NCBI GenBank assembly: GCA_945860135.1
Contig: CAMAPK010000016.1
Span: 1 to 46,205 of the forward strand
Origin: Nitrosovibrio sp. Nv4
Lineage (GTDB): Bacteria; Pseudomonadota; Gammaproteobacteria; Burkholderiales; Nitrosomonadaceae
Direction: 5' to 3'
Length of the DNA stretch: 46,205 nucleotides
Position 1 is the stretch's first letter, and each line of letters opens with the position of its first letter. The notes below the pieces were generated by a model. It was not told the DNA's origin. It saw nothing but the letters and a program-made list of their open reading frames with translations, and made no database searches. Both the position numbers and the translations under genes were made by a program. Shown here in pieces: positions 18,964 through 28,129 of this stretch.

Positions 18964-20408
18964 GGCCTGTTCTCCATCTGTGTCGGCGGCACAAAATCAA
19001 AGAGCGGTATCCGCAGTTGCACAGTGCTGCCCTGCGCGGGAACCCCAGTGATTTTCAGCTCGCCATTCAATTGCTTGATGCGTTCATACATTCCGGCAAT
19101 CCCGAAAGACTTCAGATTCAACAGCTGCTGTTTGGAGATACCGATGCCGTTATCCCTGATTTCGATCGTGATATGGTCACCAGTCTCATCGACCTCGATT
19201 TCCACGGCTGTCGCATGGGCATGCCGCGCTACATTGGTGAGCGTTTCCTGAATAATCCTGAAAACATTCGTATTATGTCTGTCGTCCAGGCGGGGAAGAC
19301 GCGTTGCGTTCAGGGTCAGCCGGCAACTGATACCCAGACGCTGCTCGAATTCATGCGCCAGCCACTCGATGGCGCCATCGAGTCTGAGGTTGTCGAGTAC
19401 GCTGGGTCGCAAATTCTGCGAAATTCTGCGTGTGACCCCCAGGGCTTCTGCGGATAATTGATGCATCAACAGGATTCTCTCATGCATCGGGTTGGCGTCA
19501 ATTTTTTTGGCCAACCAGTCCAGCTCCATTTTCATCACTGTCAGCATGCTTCCCAGTTCATCATGAATTTCCCGCGAAATGTTGGTCCTTTCTTCTTCTC
19601 TGATGTTTTGCAAGTGCGTCGTCAGCGTCTGCAATTTCGCCATCATCTCGTTGCGCTTGGTCACGTCACGGAAAATGCCGCGTACCGCCACGGCCTTGCC
19701 ATCTTCAAAGTGCGCCGTTACGCTGCCCTCCACGGAAATGGTACGCCCATCCTTGGTGCGGAAAGCGGTTTCCACTATCTCGCCGTCCTTGCCCGCCAGA
19801 TGCTGCTGCAGGTAGGTGCGGCAGTACTCGTGCTGGTCTGGATGAATGACATCGAAGATGTTCAGCGCGGTTATTTCTTGCTCGGAATAGCCGAGCATCT
19901 CGCGCCAGGCGCGATTTACAAAAAAGATGCGTCCATCCGGTGCGACGCTCTGGATGAGATCACTGGTGCCGTCAAACAAGTCGCGAAGCCGTGCTTCACT
20001 TTCGCGCAATGCCCGCTTCGAACGCTTACGTTCAATGGCATAACGGATGACGCGTGGCAAGACGCCGCTCAGCACTTTTTCTTTCATCAGATAATCCTGT
20101 GCTCCGGCCTGGAGTGCCCGCAGAGCGAGCGATTCATCGACTTGGCTGGTTAGTAGCACGATAGGCATGTTTTCGTCTACGTTGTAAATTCGGCTGAACG
20201 TCTCGAGACCATCCGAGTCTGGCAGACTCAGATCCAGCAGTACTACATCGAAGTGCTGGAGCGGCAGTTGTCTCAGCGCATGGCTCAGTCGCTGGACATG
20301 GGTCACGGCAAATTGCCCATCTGCCGTGTGCATCAGTTCGTCCTGCACGAACAAAGCGTCCGTCGGGCTGTCTTCGACCAGCAGAACCTGGATTTTGTCG
20401 TCATCCAT
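18960..20408 (-). CDS. REC-PAS-HisKA_3 hybrid sensor histidine kinase
   Basis: A cytoplasmic 482-residue kinase with no membrane segment. An N-terminal receiver has phospho-acceptor Asp59 (VVLLDLSLPDSDG) and Lys109 region (YLMKEK). A PAS domain spans about 138-250, then a NarX/DegS-type dimerisation domain with His282 in SREIHDELGSMLT, then HATPase_c with the N box (IIQETLTNVARHAHA) and G box (EIRDNGIGIS). The receiver at the front could accept phosphate from the upstream PAS kinase and pass control to the downstream NarL regulator. It lies 3 bp after the Rcp1-type regulator gene. Confidence 0.95.
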   Translation of the reverse strand: MDDDKIQVLLVEDSPTDALFVQDELMHTADGQFAVTHVQRLSHALRQLPLQHFDVVLLDLSLPDSDGLETFSRIYNVDENMPIVLLTSQVDESLALRALQAGAQDYLMKEKVLSGVLPRVIRYAIERKRSKRALRESEARLRDLFDGTSDLIQSVAPDGRIFFVNRAWREMLGYSEQEITALNIFDVIHPDQHEYCRTYLQQHLAGKDGEIVETAFRTKDGRTISVEGSVTAHFEDGKAVAVRGIFRDVTKRNEMMAKLQTLTTHLQNIREEERTNISREIHDELGSMLTVMKMELDWLAKKIDANPMHERILLMHQLSAEALGVTRRISQNLRPSVLDNLRLDGAIEWLAHEFEQRLGISCRLTLNATRLPRLDDRHNTNVFRIIQETLTNVARHAHATAVEIEVDETGDHITIEIRDNGIGISKQQLLNLKSFGIAGMYERIKQLNGELKITGVPAQGSTVQLRIPLFDFVPPTQMENRP

Positions 20409-20411
20409 AAT

Positions 20412-20867
20412 TTAATGCTCTGACGGCATAGGCAGAGTGACGCTCCAGAACCAGAAATCCAGCACCGACTGGATTGCCTGGGTGAAGTCATCAAAGTCTG
20501 CGGTTTTTCTGATGTAGCAATTGGCATGGCTGGCATAGGCTTTGATGGTGTCATCACCGGAACTTGAGGTCGTCAGGATGATCACCGGGATATTCCCCAG
20601 TTTCACGTCAGCTTTGATCTCAGTCAGCACTTCCAGGCCATCCTTCCGGGGCATGTTCAAATCCAGCAGAATCATGTCCGGGCGGGGTGCTCCGGCATGT
20701 TTATTTTGCTGGCGCAGAAACGCCATGACTTCAACGCCGTTTTCGACCACATGCAGTGTGTGCAGCAGTCCGGTATTGGCGAGCGCTTCCCTGGTCAGCA
20801 TCACGTCGGTCGGGTTGTCCTCGGCCAGCAAGATGACAGCAGTGCGGGGTGGCATCTCAAGGTTCAT
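20412..20867 (-). CDS. Single-domain response regulator (Rcp1-like)
   Basis: A 151-residue stand-alone receiver without an output domain. It has Glu-Asp near residue 16-17 (LLAEDNPTD), phospho-acceptor Asp69 (MILLDLNMPRKDG), and Lys121. The insertion before strand 3 and the extended C-terminal helix resemble Rcp1-type regulators that partner with phytochrome-like kinases. It starts 6 bp after the stop of the PAS kinase gene and ends 3 bp before the hybrid kinase gene. It could shuttle phosphate between the two kinases. Confidence 0.93.
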   Translation of the reverse strand: MNLEMPPRTAVILLAEDNPTDVMLTREALANTGLLHTLHVVENGVEVMAFLRQQNKHAGAPRPDMILLDLNMPRKDGLEVLTEIKADVKLGNIPVIILTTSSSGDDTIKAYASHANCYIRKTADFDDFTQAIQSVLDFWFWSVTLPMPSEH

Positions 20868-20873
20868 GGTGCA

Positions 20874-22598
20874 CTAGCTCTTTTCAGCAATGGTAAAAAA
20901 GAAGGTGGCGCCCTGCTCCGGCTGCGACTCGACCCAGATACGCCCACCGTGCTGTTCGGCCACTTTCTTGCAGATCGCCAGACCGATGCCGGTGCCCGGA
21001 TATTCCGTGCGGGTGTGCAGGCGCTGAAACACGCGAAAGATGCGTTCGCAATACTGCGGCTCCATGCCGATGCCATTGTCGGCGACAGAGAATAGCCACG
21101 CGTCGGCTGTGCGCTCTGCACTGATGTGGATTTTGGGCGCATGTTGCCCACGGAACTTGAGCGCGTTACTGATCAGGTTCTGGAATAGCTGCATCAATTG
21201 GTATTGGAAGCCCGTTACCGTGGGCAGCGGCTCATGGCTGATCACTGCGCTGCTTTCCGCAATGGCCGGCTTGAGACTGATCAGCACGTTATCCAGCAAC
21301 GCGCTGCAATCCACCGGCACCAGGGAGTGGCCGGCATCGATCTGCGAATAGATCAGCAGGTCATCAATCAATGCGCGCATTCGCTGGGTACCGGCCACCG
21401 CGTGGGCGATGTACTCGTCGGCGCGCGTATCGAGTTTGCCCTGGTAGTGCTTTCCGAGGAGCTGGACGCAACTGGTTACCGCCCGCAGCGGCTCCTGCAG
21501 ATCATGCGTTGCCACATACGCGAACTGCGCCAGTTCGGCATTGGAGCGCGCCAACTCTTCGATCTGTTGCTCCATCAATTGCTCCAGCTGCTTGCGTTGA
21601 CTGATCTCCGTGGAAATGGCGACATATTGGTACGGACTGCCGGCTGCATTGATAAACGGCACGATGGTAGTGTCCAGCCAATAGTGGGAACCATCCTTGG
21701 CGCGGTTTCTGATTTCGCCTTTCCAGATGTATCTTTTTGCAATGCTCTTCCATAGCTCCCGGAAAAATTCCTTGGGATGAAAGCCGGAGTTGAAAATGCG
21801 ATGATTCTGGCCGACCAGTTCTTTATGCGCATATTGGGAGACAGCGCAGAATTTGTCGTTGGCGTAAATGATTTTTCCGCGCTGGTCGGTAATCGCGACG
21901 AGGGAGTGCGCGTTGATAGCGTCCTGAATCAGCTTGATGTGCCCCAGTGAAGATTCGAGTGCGTCTGCCGTCTGCTTGCGCAGGCTGATATCCAGTGTCA
22001 CGGCACGACACTCTTGTCCGTTGGCGGAAGGTATGGCCGCGAACTGCACTACCAACGCTGACTGGTCTGGTCTTACCAGCGTCAATTCGCAAGTCTGCTT
22101 GGTGGCAGTGGCAAACATCTGCTCGAGGCAGGTGTTGAGGGTGGGCAAGTCGGTTGCGGCAACGAACAGGCCAAAGCGGGCACCCGGCAGTCGGGCATGT
22201 TCCAAACCGAGATGGAAAGCGCCGGTCAGGTTCGCCTGCACGATCGTGCTGTCGTGCGCGAGAGTGAAGTAGCCTGCCGGAGCAAAATCATAGAGGTCAG
22301 TGTAGCGTGCCAGCATGGTTGCCAGTTCGGCCTGTGTTTCGGACTGCAAGCCCTGCTGATACTCCGCACGCTGCGCTTCCTCCTCAATCTGGTGGAGTAA
22401 CAATTCGTGCAGGAGTTGCGTTGTTTCAGACGCTGCCACCGGTTCCGGTTGCATCTGCTGTTTTCCTGGCTGCAGCTCTTTTTTCTGGCGTATTTTGGCA
22501 GTTGCACCATTTGTGCGCGGATCGGCAGCGTTGTTTTTGTCCTGGGTCACAGTATTTTCTCTGGCTGTTCTGCTCATCCGCGATTCAGTTCGATGCAT
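20874..22598 (-). CDS. PAS-PAS sensor histidine kinase
   Basis: A 574-residue cytoplasmic kinase. A charged, low-complexity N terminus (1-55) is followed by a helical segment, a PAS-like domain (about 95-205), a second PAS (about 220-335; YANDKFCAVSQYAHKELVGQ) and a coiled-coil linker. HisKA has His365 in YVATHDLQEPLRAV, and HATPase_c carries VADNGIGMEPQYCERIFRVF and GTGIGLAICKK. The HDLQEPLR motif is typical of kinases paired with Rcp1-like regulators, and one follows directly. A second ATG at codon 8 is an alternative start. The gene is divergent from the GGDEF-EAL gene at 22774. Confidence 0.95.
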   Translation of the reverse strand: MHRTESRMSRTARENTVTQDKNNAADPRTNGATAKIRQKKELQPGKQQMQPEPVAASETTQLLHELLLHQIEEEAQRAEYQQGLQSETQAELATMLARYTDLYDFAPAGYFTLAHDSTIVQANLTGAFHLGLEHARLPGARFGLFVAATDLPTLNTCLEQMFATATKQTCELTLVRPDQSALVVQFAAIPSANGQECRAVTLDISLRKQTADALESSLGHIKLIQDAINAHSLVAITDQRGKIIYANDKFCAVSQYAHKELVGQNHRIFNSGFHPKEFFRELWKSIAKRYIWKGEIRNRAKDGSHYWLDTTIVPFINAAGSPYQYVAISTEISQRKQLEQLMEQQIEELARSNAELAQFAYVATHDLQEPLRAVTSCVQLLGKHYQGKLDTRADEYIAHAVAGTQRMRALIDDLLIYSQIDAGHSLVPVDCSALLDNVLISLKPAIAESSAVISHEPLPTVTGFQYQLMQLFQNLISNALKFRGQHAPKIHISAERTADAWLFSVADNGIGMEPQYCERIFRVFQRLHTRTEYPGTGIGLAICKKVAEQHGGRIWVESQPEQGATFFFTIAEKS

Positions 22599-22773
22599 CT
22601 CAAGCAGACCGATAATACCCTGAACTCGATGAAGAGACTGTAGGAAGAGTCTGACAAATGCCTTACGTTTTTCCTAGCCGATACTCAGGGTTTTCCGACA
22701 GCAGTTGTCGATATCCACGTCGTAATATCATCAATCCCGGAAACCTGCAGAGCGAAGTTCCCAAAAAATACAG

Positions 22774-25044
22774 ATGTCAACCGAAGCCAACCGTAATTAT
22801 CTGCTGATGAGCCTTATGCTGCAGGTCCAGAATATCTTGTTGACGCCGCACGCGAACGAGGAAGACCTGCTGCGGCAGGTTTGCGGCAAGCTGGTCTCGC
22901 ACTGGCCTTACCGGATGGCATGGGTAGGTTATACCGAAGCGGATGGCGCCATCAGGGTGATGGCAGCGGCAGGAGCAGCCGTTTCTTTTCTACCTGAGAC
23001 AGGACTGCGCTGGGATGGTGCGGCGGATGACGGCAATCCGGTGGGCGCATGTATCCGCAGCCAGAGGCTGGTTCATGTCACAGAGGCGTCGGCAGTTGAA
23101 GAATGCAGCGGTATCTGGAAGGATTTCACGCTCAAGATACAAGCCCCTTCCACGCTGATACAGCCCTTGTTTGTTGATAACCATTGTATCGGTACGCTGT
23201 GTGTGTGTTCCGGGTTGGTGGACAGTTTCGTCAGCGCGGTAGAGCGCACCCTGCTGGTATTGGCCGCACAGCAGGTCGGATTTTCCCTGGGTGTGCAGCG
23301 TGAACAGGGTCTGATCAATGCGATGCAAAATCAGATGCGACTGACCGCGACAGTATTCGATAACGCCCTGGATGGCATTATCGTCACCGACGCGCAAGGC
23401 GTTATCGTCGCTGTCAATCCTGCGCTGCTCGGGATCACCGGTTACACCGAGGAAGAGCTGATTGGCAACACTCCCCGGATACTCCAGTCCGGGCTTCAGG
23501 ATAAAGCTTTCTACACCGCCATGTGGCAGGCAATCACGGAAACCGGGAAATGGGGAGGGGAGGTCTGGAACAAGCGCAAGAATGGCGATATTTATCCTGA
23601 GCTGTTGAATATTTGCTCCGTAAGAGATGAACAGCAAAGGGTGCAGAATTTTGTCGCGGTTCTTACCAACATCAGCCAGCAGAAAAAGATCGAAAGTCAA
23701 CTGCAGCGCATGGCGTTCCATGATGACTTGACCGGCTTGCCGAACCGGGCGCTGTTCAAGGAGCGCCTCGGTTCAGCCATTGCCCATGCGCACCGCAACC
23801 ACGAGATGCTGGCGGTGTTGAGCATAGACCTGGATCGTTTCAAGCTTGTCAACGGCAGCATCGGCCATAGCGGCGGCGATGCTCTGCTGCAGGAGATTGC
23901 GCGGCGATTGGTGCGGAGCGTGCGCGAAAACGATACGGTGGCACGCCAGGGCGGGGATGAATTTACCATCATCCTGCAATCCTTGAGCGCAGCAGCAGAC
24001 GCGCTCAAGGCAGCAAACAAGATCATGCAGGTACTTGCAGCGCCGGTGATGGTGGGCGAACGGGAGCTGTGTGTCTCGGCTTCCATCGGCATCAGTTTCT
24101 ATCCAGGCGACGGGGACGGATTTGAAGCGCTGATGAAGAACGCCGCTAGCGCGATGCACCACGCACAGGAGCAAGGTGGCAGCGGTTTCCGTTTATATGC
24201 GGCATGCATGAGCAGCCATTTCCACGAACGCATGGTACTGGAGGACGATCTGCGACATGCGCTGGAGCGCAACGAATTGACGCTGCTCTATCAACCGCAG
24301 ACTGAACTGAGCAGCGGCAGGATAGTCGCCGCAGAGGCATTGTTGCGCTGGCAGCACCCGGAGCGCGGATTGATCCTGCCGGACGAGTTCATTCCGCTCG
24401 CCGAACAGTCCGGATTGATCCTGCCGATAGGCGAATGGGTGCTGCGCGCAGCCTGCAGCAGCATGCAGTGCTGGCATGATGCCGGCGCTCCGCCGCTGCG
24501 AATAGCGGTCAACCTGTCTGCTCGCCAATTCGTACAGTCCAGCCTGATCCAGACGGTGACTGCGGCGCTGGCCGAAAGCAGGTTGCCGGCGCGATTCCTG
24601 GAACTGGAGATCACGGAAAGCTGCCTGATGCCGGCTTCTGGCGGAGCGCTGGAAATCCTGCGAACACTCAAGCAAATGGGAGTGTGGATCACAGTCGACG
24701 ATTTTGGCACGGGTTATTCAAATCTGAGTTATCTGAAAAAGTTTCCCCTGGACAGTCTCAAGATTGATCAGTCGTTTATTCACAATACCGCCATTGATCA
24801 CAGCAATGCGGCAATTGTGAGAGCCATCATTGCCATGGCGGCAAGTCTTGGTCTGGACGTGGTCGCCGAAGGAGTTGAAACGGAGGAGCAGTTGCAGCTT
24901 GTGAGTCACTATCAAAACATCATAGTGCAGGGGCAGTTTCTTGGCTGGCCTATGCCGGCAGCGGAATTCGGACAGTTCCTGCAGAAGGCGGTCGGTACCA
25001 GTCCGGCGGCACAGGGCGGAGCGTGGCTGCGCACAGCAGTGTAG
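22774..25044 (+). CDS. GAF-PAS-GGDEF-EAL cyclic-di-GMP enzyme
   Basis: A 756-residue soluble bifunctional c-di-GMP protein. A GAF domain (about 20-175) and a PAS domain (about 188-302; IVAVNPALLGITGYTEEELI) precede GGDEF (about 308-475) and EAL (about 490-745). The GGDEF half keeps the metal Asp (SIDLDRFK), the GGDEF signature at 393-397 and a product-inhibition RxxD at 384-387. The EAL half keeps EALLRW, the Asn of VNLSARQF, ELEITES, DDFGTGYS, LKIDQSFI and VAEGVETEEQ. Both activities therefore look possible. No clear Shine-Dalgarno lies before the ATG. A partial copy of its 3' half follows at 25208. Confidence 0.95.
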   Translation: MSTEANRNYLLMSLMLQVQNILLTPHANEEDLLRQVCGKLVSHWPYRMAWVGYTEADGAIRVMAAAGAAVSFLPETGLRWDGAADDGNPVGACIRSQRLVHVTEASAVEECSGIWKDFTLKIQAPSTLIQPLFVDNHCIGTLCVCSGLVDSFVSAVERTLLVLAAQQVGFSLGVQREQGLINAMQNQMRLTATVFDNALDGIIVTDAQGVIVAVNPALLGITGYTEEELIGNTPRILQSGLQDKAFYTAMWQAITETGKWGGEVWNKRKNGDIYPELLNICSVRDEQQRVQNFVAVLTNISQQKKIESQLQRMAFHDDLTGLPNRALFKERLGSAIAHAHRNHEMLAVLSIDLDRFKLVNGSIGHSGGDALLQEIARRLVRSVRENDTVARQGGDEFTIILQSLSAAADALKAANKIMQVLAAPVMVGERELCVSASIGISFYPGDGDGFEALMKNAASAMHHAQEQGGSGFRLYAACMSSHFHERMVLEDDLRHALERNELTLLYQPQTELSSGRIVAAEALLRWQHPERGLILPDEFIPLAEQSGLILPIGEWVLRAACSSMQCWHDAGAPPLRIAVNLSARQFVQSSLIQTVTAALAESRLPARFLELEITESCLMPASGGALEILRTLKQMGVWITVDDFGTGYSNLSYLKKFPLDSLKIDQSFIHNTAIDHSNAAIVRAIIAMAASLGLDVVAEGVETEEQLQLVSHYQNIIVQGQFLGWPMPAAEFGQFLQKAVGTSPAAQGGAWLRTAV

Positions 25045-26110
25045 CCATGCAGCATGGATGCTTGGGCAAAACCAGACTATCAACGGAGAGCGCAATGCAA
25101 GTAGCACACGAAATTTGCGGCGATGACAGCTTGAACCAGCCTGGCGGCAACGGATGCTGGCGGTTGGCTACGGTAATTATTCTTAACCTATCTGGATTGG
25201 AGTGCTGATGAAGAACGCTAATATTGCAATGTCCCATGTGCAGGAGCAAGGAGGCAGCGGCTCCAGCTTATATGCAGCATGCATGAGCAGTCATTTTCAC
25301 GAGCGCATGGCGTTGGAGAACGATCTGCGGCACGCGCTGGAACGCAACGAATTGCTGCTGTTCTATCAGCCCCAGACTGATCTGAACAGCGGCAGGGTAG
25401 TCGCCGCAGAAGCATTGTTGCGCTGGCAGCATCCCAAGCGCGGGTTGATCCTGCCAGCCGAGTTCATCCCGTTTGCAGAACGCTCCGGTCTGATCCTGCC
25501 GATAGGCGAATGGGTGCTGCGCGCAGCCTGCAGCAGCATGCAGCGCTGGCATGACGCCGGCGCTCCACCGCTGCGGGTAGCGGTCAACCTTTCCGTTCAA
25601 CAATTCTTGCAGCCCAGCCTGATCCAGACGGTGACTGCGGCGCTGGCTGAGAGCGGGTTGCCAGCGCGATTCCTGGAACTCGAGATCACGGAAAGCTGCC
25701 TGATGCCGGTTTCCGAAAGAGCGGCAGGAAGCAGTGCCAATGCCTACCGTTCTGCGCTGCTGCATGATAAAGCGATTGAGACCCTGCGCATGCTCAAGCA
25801 ACTGGGCGTGCAGATCGCAGTGGATGATTTTGGCACGGGCTATACGAATCTGGGATATTTGAAAAAACTTCCCCTCGACAGTCTCAAGATTGACCAGTCG
25901 TTTATCCGCAACCTTGCTACCGATCACAACGATGCGGCAATAGTAAGAGCGATCATTGCCATGGCGGCAAGTCTGGGTCTGCACCTGATTGCCGAGGGAG
26001 TGGAGACGGAGGAGCAGCTACAGCTTCTGCATCAGTATCAATGCACTCTGGCGCAGGGACACTTGTTGGGCCAGCCCGTGTCAGCGGAAGCATTCGCACG
26101 ACTGCTGCAG
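24130..26110 (+). repeat. Tandem duplication of a GGDEF-tail/EAL segment
   Basis: The segment from about 24130 to 25027 recurs at about 25207 to 26110 in the same orientation. The two are separated by about 160 bp without clear similarity, apart from the last 15 bases or so. Besides the 53-base identical block, both copies encode the unusual LYAACMSSHFHERM. The boundaries are approximate because I aligned by eye. Confidence 0.8.
25095..25208 (+). CDS. Possible 37-residue leader ORF coupled to the EAL gene
   Basis: An ATG at 25095 has GGAGAG a few bases upstream. It opens a 37-codon frame whose TGA (25206-25208) overlaps the ATG of the EAL gene in a TGATG arrangement. The peptide starts MQVAHEICGDDSLN and ends in a hydrophobic run, LATVIILNLSG. 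I do not recognise it. The signals suit translational coupling, but the length is short enough to arise by chance. Confidence 0.3.
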   Translation: MQVAHEICGDDSLNQPGGNGCWRLATVIILNLSGLEC

Positions 26111-26230
26111 AATGCGGCCAGTGATGAGTTGGCAGCCCAGAGCAAGCGCACGCTTGTGCACAGCAATAAAAGCCATGCAGTCACCACGCTACGACCCCGT
26201 AGCCGATCCAAGAATTCCATCGCGGCATAA
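25208..26230 (+). CDS. Stand-alone EAL phosphodiesterase, partial duplicate of upstream gene
   Basis: A 340-residue protein that begins within what corresponds to the end of the upstream GGDEF domain (LMKNANIAMSHVQEQGGSG) and then carries a complete EAL domain. The catalytic residues are kept: EALLRW, VNLSVQQF, ELEITES, DDFGTGYT, LKIDQSFI, IAEGVETEEQ. It should therefore be able to hydrolyse c-di-GMP. DNA identity with the upstream gene is high, including 53 identical bases (24416-24468 and 25491-25543). GGAG at 25199-25202 gives it a proper ribosome-binding site. It carries about 17 extra residues after ITESCLMP compared with its parent, and a basic C-terminal tail. Sensory and GGDEF parts are absent. 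Confidence 0.85.
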   Translation: MKNANIAMSHVQEQGGSGSSLYAACMSSHFHERMALENDLRHALERNELLLFYQPQTDLNSGRVVAAEALLRWQHPKRGLILPAEFIPFAERSGLILPIGEWVLRAACSSMQRWHDAGAPPLRVAVNLSVQQFLQPSLIQTVTAALAESGLPARFLELEITESCLMPVSERAAGSSANAYRSALLHDKAIETLRMLKQLGVQIAVDDFGTGYTNLGYLKKLPLDSLKIDQSFIRNLATDHNDAAIVRAIIAMAASLGLHLIAEGVETEEQLQLLHQYQCTLAQGHLLGQPVSAEAFARLLQNAASDELAAQSKRTLVHSNKSHAVTTLRPRSRSKNSIAA

Positions 26231-26263
26231 CCAGCAGTCACTGATAACTAACAGGAGAGCAAG

Positions 26264-28009
26264 ATGAGAGTGAATTTACCAGTGACCGATGCCGAGTACC
26301 AACTTGCAGAAGACACGCTGATTGTTTCGACCACTGACATGAAAGGGCGCATCACTTATGTAAACCCCACTTTCATTGAGGTAAGCGGTTTCAGCATGGA
26401 AGAACTGATCGGCAAAGCGCACAACATCGTGCGCCATCCCGACGTTCCCGCCGAAGCGTTTGCCGATCTGTGGAAAACGCTTGGGGATGGCCTGCCGTGG
26501 ACCGGGCTGGTCAAGAACCGCCGCAAGAATGGCGATTACTATTGGGTGTTGGCAAATGCCACGCCGCTGCTGGAAAATGGCAAGATTGTCGGCTATCTGT
26601 CGGTGCGCACCAAACCAGCGCGTGCGCTGATTGATCAGGTTGCACCGATTTATCGCCAGATACGTGAAGGCACGGCGCATAACCTCAAGATCGTGCGCGG
26701 CGGCGTGGTGCGTACCGATTTCGTCGGCAGGTTGGCTGCACTCTGCCGCATGACCATCGGCAAACGCAATATGCTATTCATGAGCGTACCAACGCTGATT
26801 CTGCTGGCCGTGGGGGTAGCTGGATGGTGGGGGCAGAGCCAAGCCACCGCTATCCCCTGGCTGGGCAGTTTTATCGCTCTGGCAACGGTCAGCGGGGTGC
26901 TGCTGATGCTGCTGCTCGGTTACTTCATGACACAAAACACAGTCGAGCCGCTGCGACAGGCAATCGATATTGCCAACACACTGGCAGCGGGCGATCTCAA
27001 CAGCAAATTCACCATGGATCGCAGCGATGAATTCGGCGAGCTGTTCAAGGCGCTGACCCAGACAAGTATCAATCTGAAGGCCACGGTGCTGGATGTGCGC
27101 TCAGGCAGCATGAGCGTAAGCGAGGCAGCCGGAGAACTGTCCGTCGGCAATCTGGACTTGTCGCGGCGCACCGAAGAGCAGGCTTCGTCGATCCAGGAAA
27201 CCGCCTCCAGCATGGAGGAACTCACTTCGACGGTGCAGCAGAATGCCGACAATGCCAGACAGGTGAATCAGCTTGCCATCAGTGCCAGCGAGATCGCGGT
27301 CAAGGGTGGCAGCGTGGTCGGTGAGGTGATCACTACCATGGCTTCAATCAACACCAGTTCGAAGAGGATCGTCGACATCATCAGCGTGATCGATGGCATC
27401 GCGTTCCAGAGCAACATTCTGGCGTTCAATGCCGCAGTGGAAGCCGCCCGTGCCGGCGAACAGGGCCGTGGCTTCGCAGTGGTTGCGACCGAGGTCCGGA
27501 ACTTGGCGCAAAAGAGCGCGACTGCTGCCAAGGAAATCAAGACACTGATCAGTGACTCGGTGGAAAAAGTCGATAACGGCAGCAAGTTGGTGGACGAGGC
27601 TGGCAAGACCATGGCAGAGATCGTTAACTCGATCAAGCACGTGACTGACATCATGGCGGAGATCACCGTCGCGTCGCAGGAGCAGAGTCTGGGCATCGCA
27701 CAGGTTGGCGACGCAATTACGCAGATGGATGAGGGCGTGCAGCAGAACGCGGCATTGGTGGAGCAAGCGACTGCAGCGGCGGAATCGATGGAAGAACAGG
27801 CGCAGAACCTGGCGACTGCCGTGGCTACATTCAAGTTGAACGAAGGTATAAACAGCCGCCCTGCACGGGTTACGCAATTATTTGCCGCCAAACCCGCAAA
27901 GAAAGAGGAGTCCAGGAAAATAGCTGCCGCTCCCGCGGTCAGAGCCAAGCCGACGCTGCGGGATAAGGCGATTGCCGCTGGCGGTGACGATGACTGGGCT
28001 GAGTTTTAG
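26264..28009 (+). CDS. Aer-like methyl-accepting chemotaxis protein
   Basis: A 581-residue chemoreceptor. The N-terminal PAS domain (about 10-125) has the Aer-type sequence [20 protein letters not shown], suggesting a redox or flavin signal. A short double membrane anchor (about 168-225; [13 protein letters not shown] and [10 protein letters not shown]) has almost no periplasmic loop. A HAMP domain and a cytoplasmic signalling coil follow. The hairpin tip reads [20 protein letters not shown], with Ser and Phe where Thr and Leu are usual. The C terminus ends DDDWAEF, resembling a CheR/CheB docking tail. AGGAG precedes the ATG. A cheW gene follows, so energy taxis is the likely output; no cheA is in the window. 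Confidence 0.93.
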   Translation: MRVNLPVTDAEYQLAEDTLIVSTTDMKGRITYVNPTFIEVSGFSMEELIGKAHNIVRHPDVPAEAFADLWKTLGDGLPWTGLVKNRRKNGDYYWVLANATPLLENGKIVGYLSVRTKPARALIDQVAPIYRQIREGTAHNLKIVRGGVVRTDFVGRLAALCRMTIGKRNMLFMSVPTLILLAVGVAGWWGQSQATAIPWLGSFIALATVSGVLLMLLLGYFMTQNTVEPLRQAIDIANTLAAGDLNSKFTMDRSDEFGELFKALTQTSINLKATVLDVRSGSMSVSEAAGELSVGNLDLSRRTEEQASSIQETASSMEELTSTVQQNADNARQVNQLAISASEIAVKGGSVVGEVITTMASINTSSKRIVDIISVIDGIAFQSNILAFNAAVEAARAGEQGRGFAVVATEVRNLAQKSATAAKEIKTLISDSVEKVDNGSKLVDEAGKTMAEIVNSIKHVTDIMAEITVASQEQSLGIAQVGDAITQMDEGVQQNAALVEQATAAAESMEEQAQNLATAVATFKLNEGINSRPARVTQLFAAKPAKKEESRKIAAAPAVRAKPTLRDKAIAAGGDDDWAEF

Positions 28010-28129
28010 GGCTGGGTCTTGCATGCTTGCAGGGTGGCTGAATTGATCGGAATGCCACGCTGCACAGGTCATGCAGTATGCGGACCGGAGAATCCAGAGT
28101 GAAGGCTACACTTTTTTGAGGGACAGCAT

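Noticed and set aside
25045-25201. Remnant of a GGDEF domain between the EAL copies
   Set aside because: Only the last 15 bases or so resemble the parent gene; the rest shows no readable GGDEF motif in any frame.
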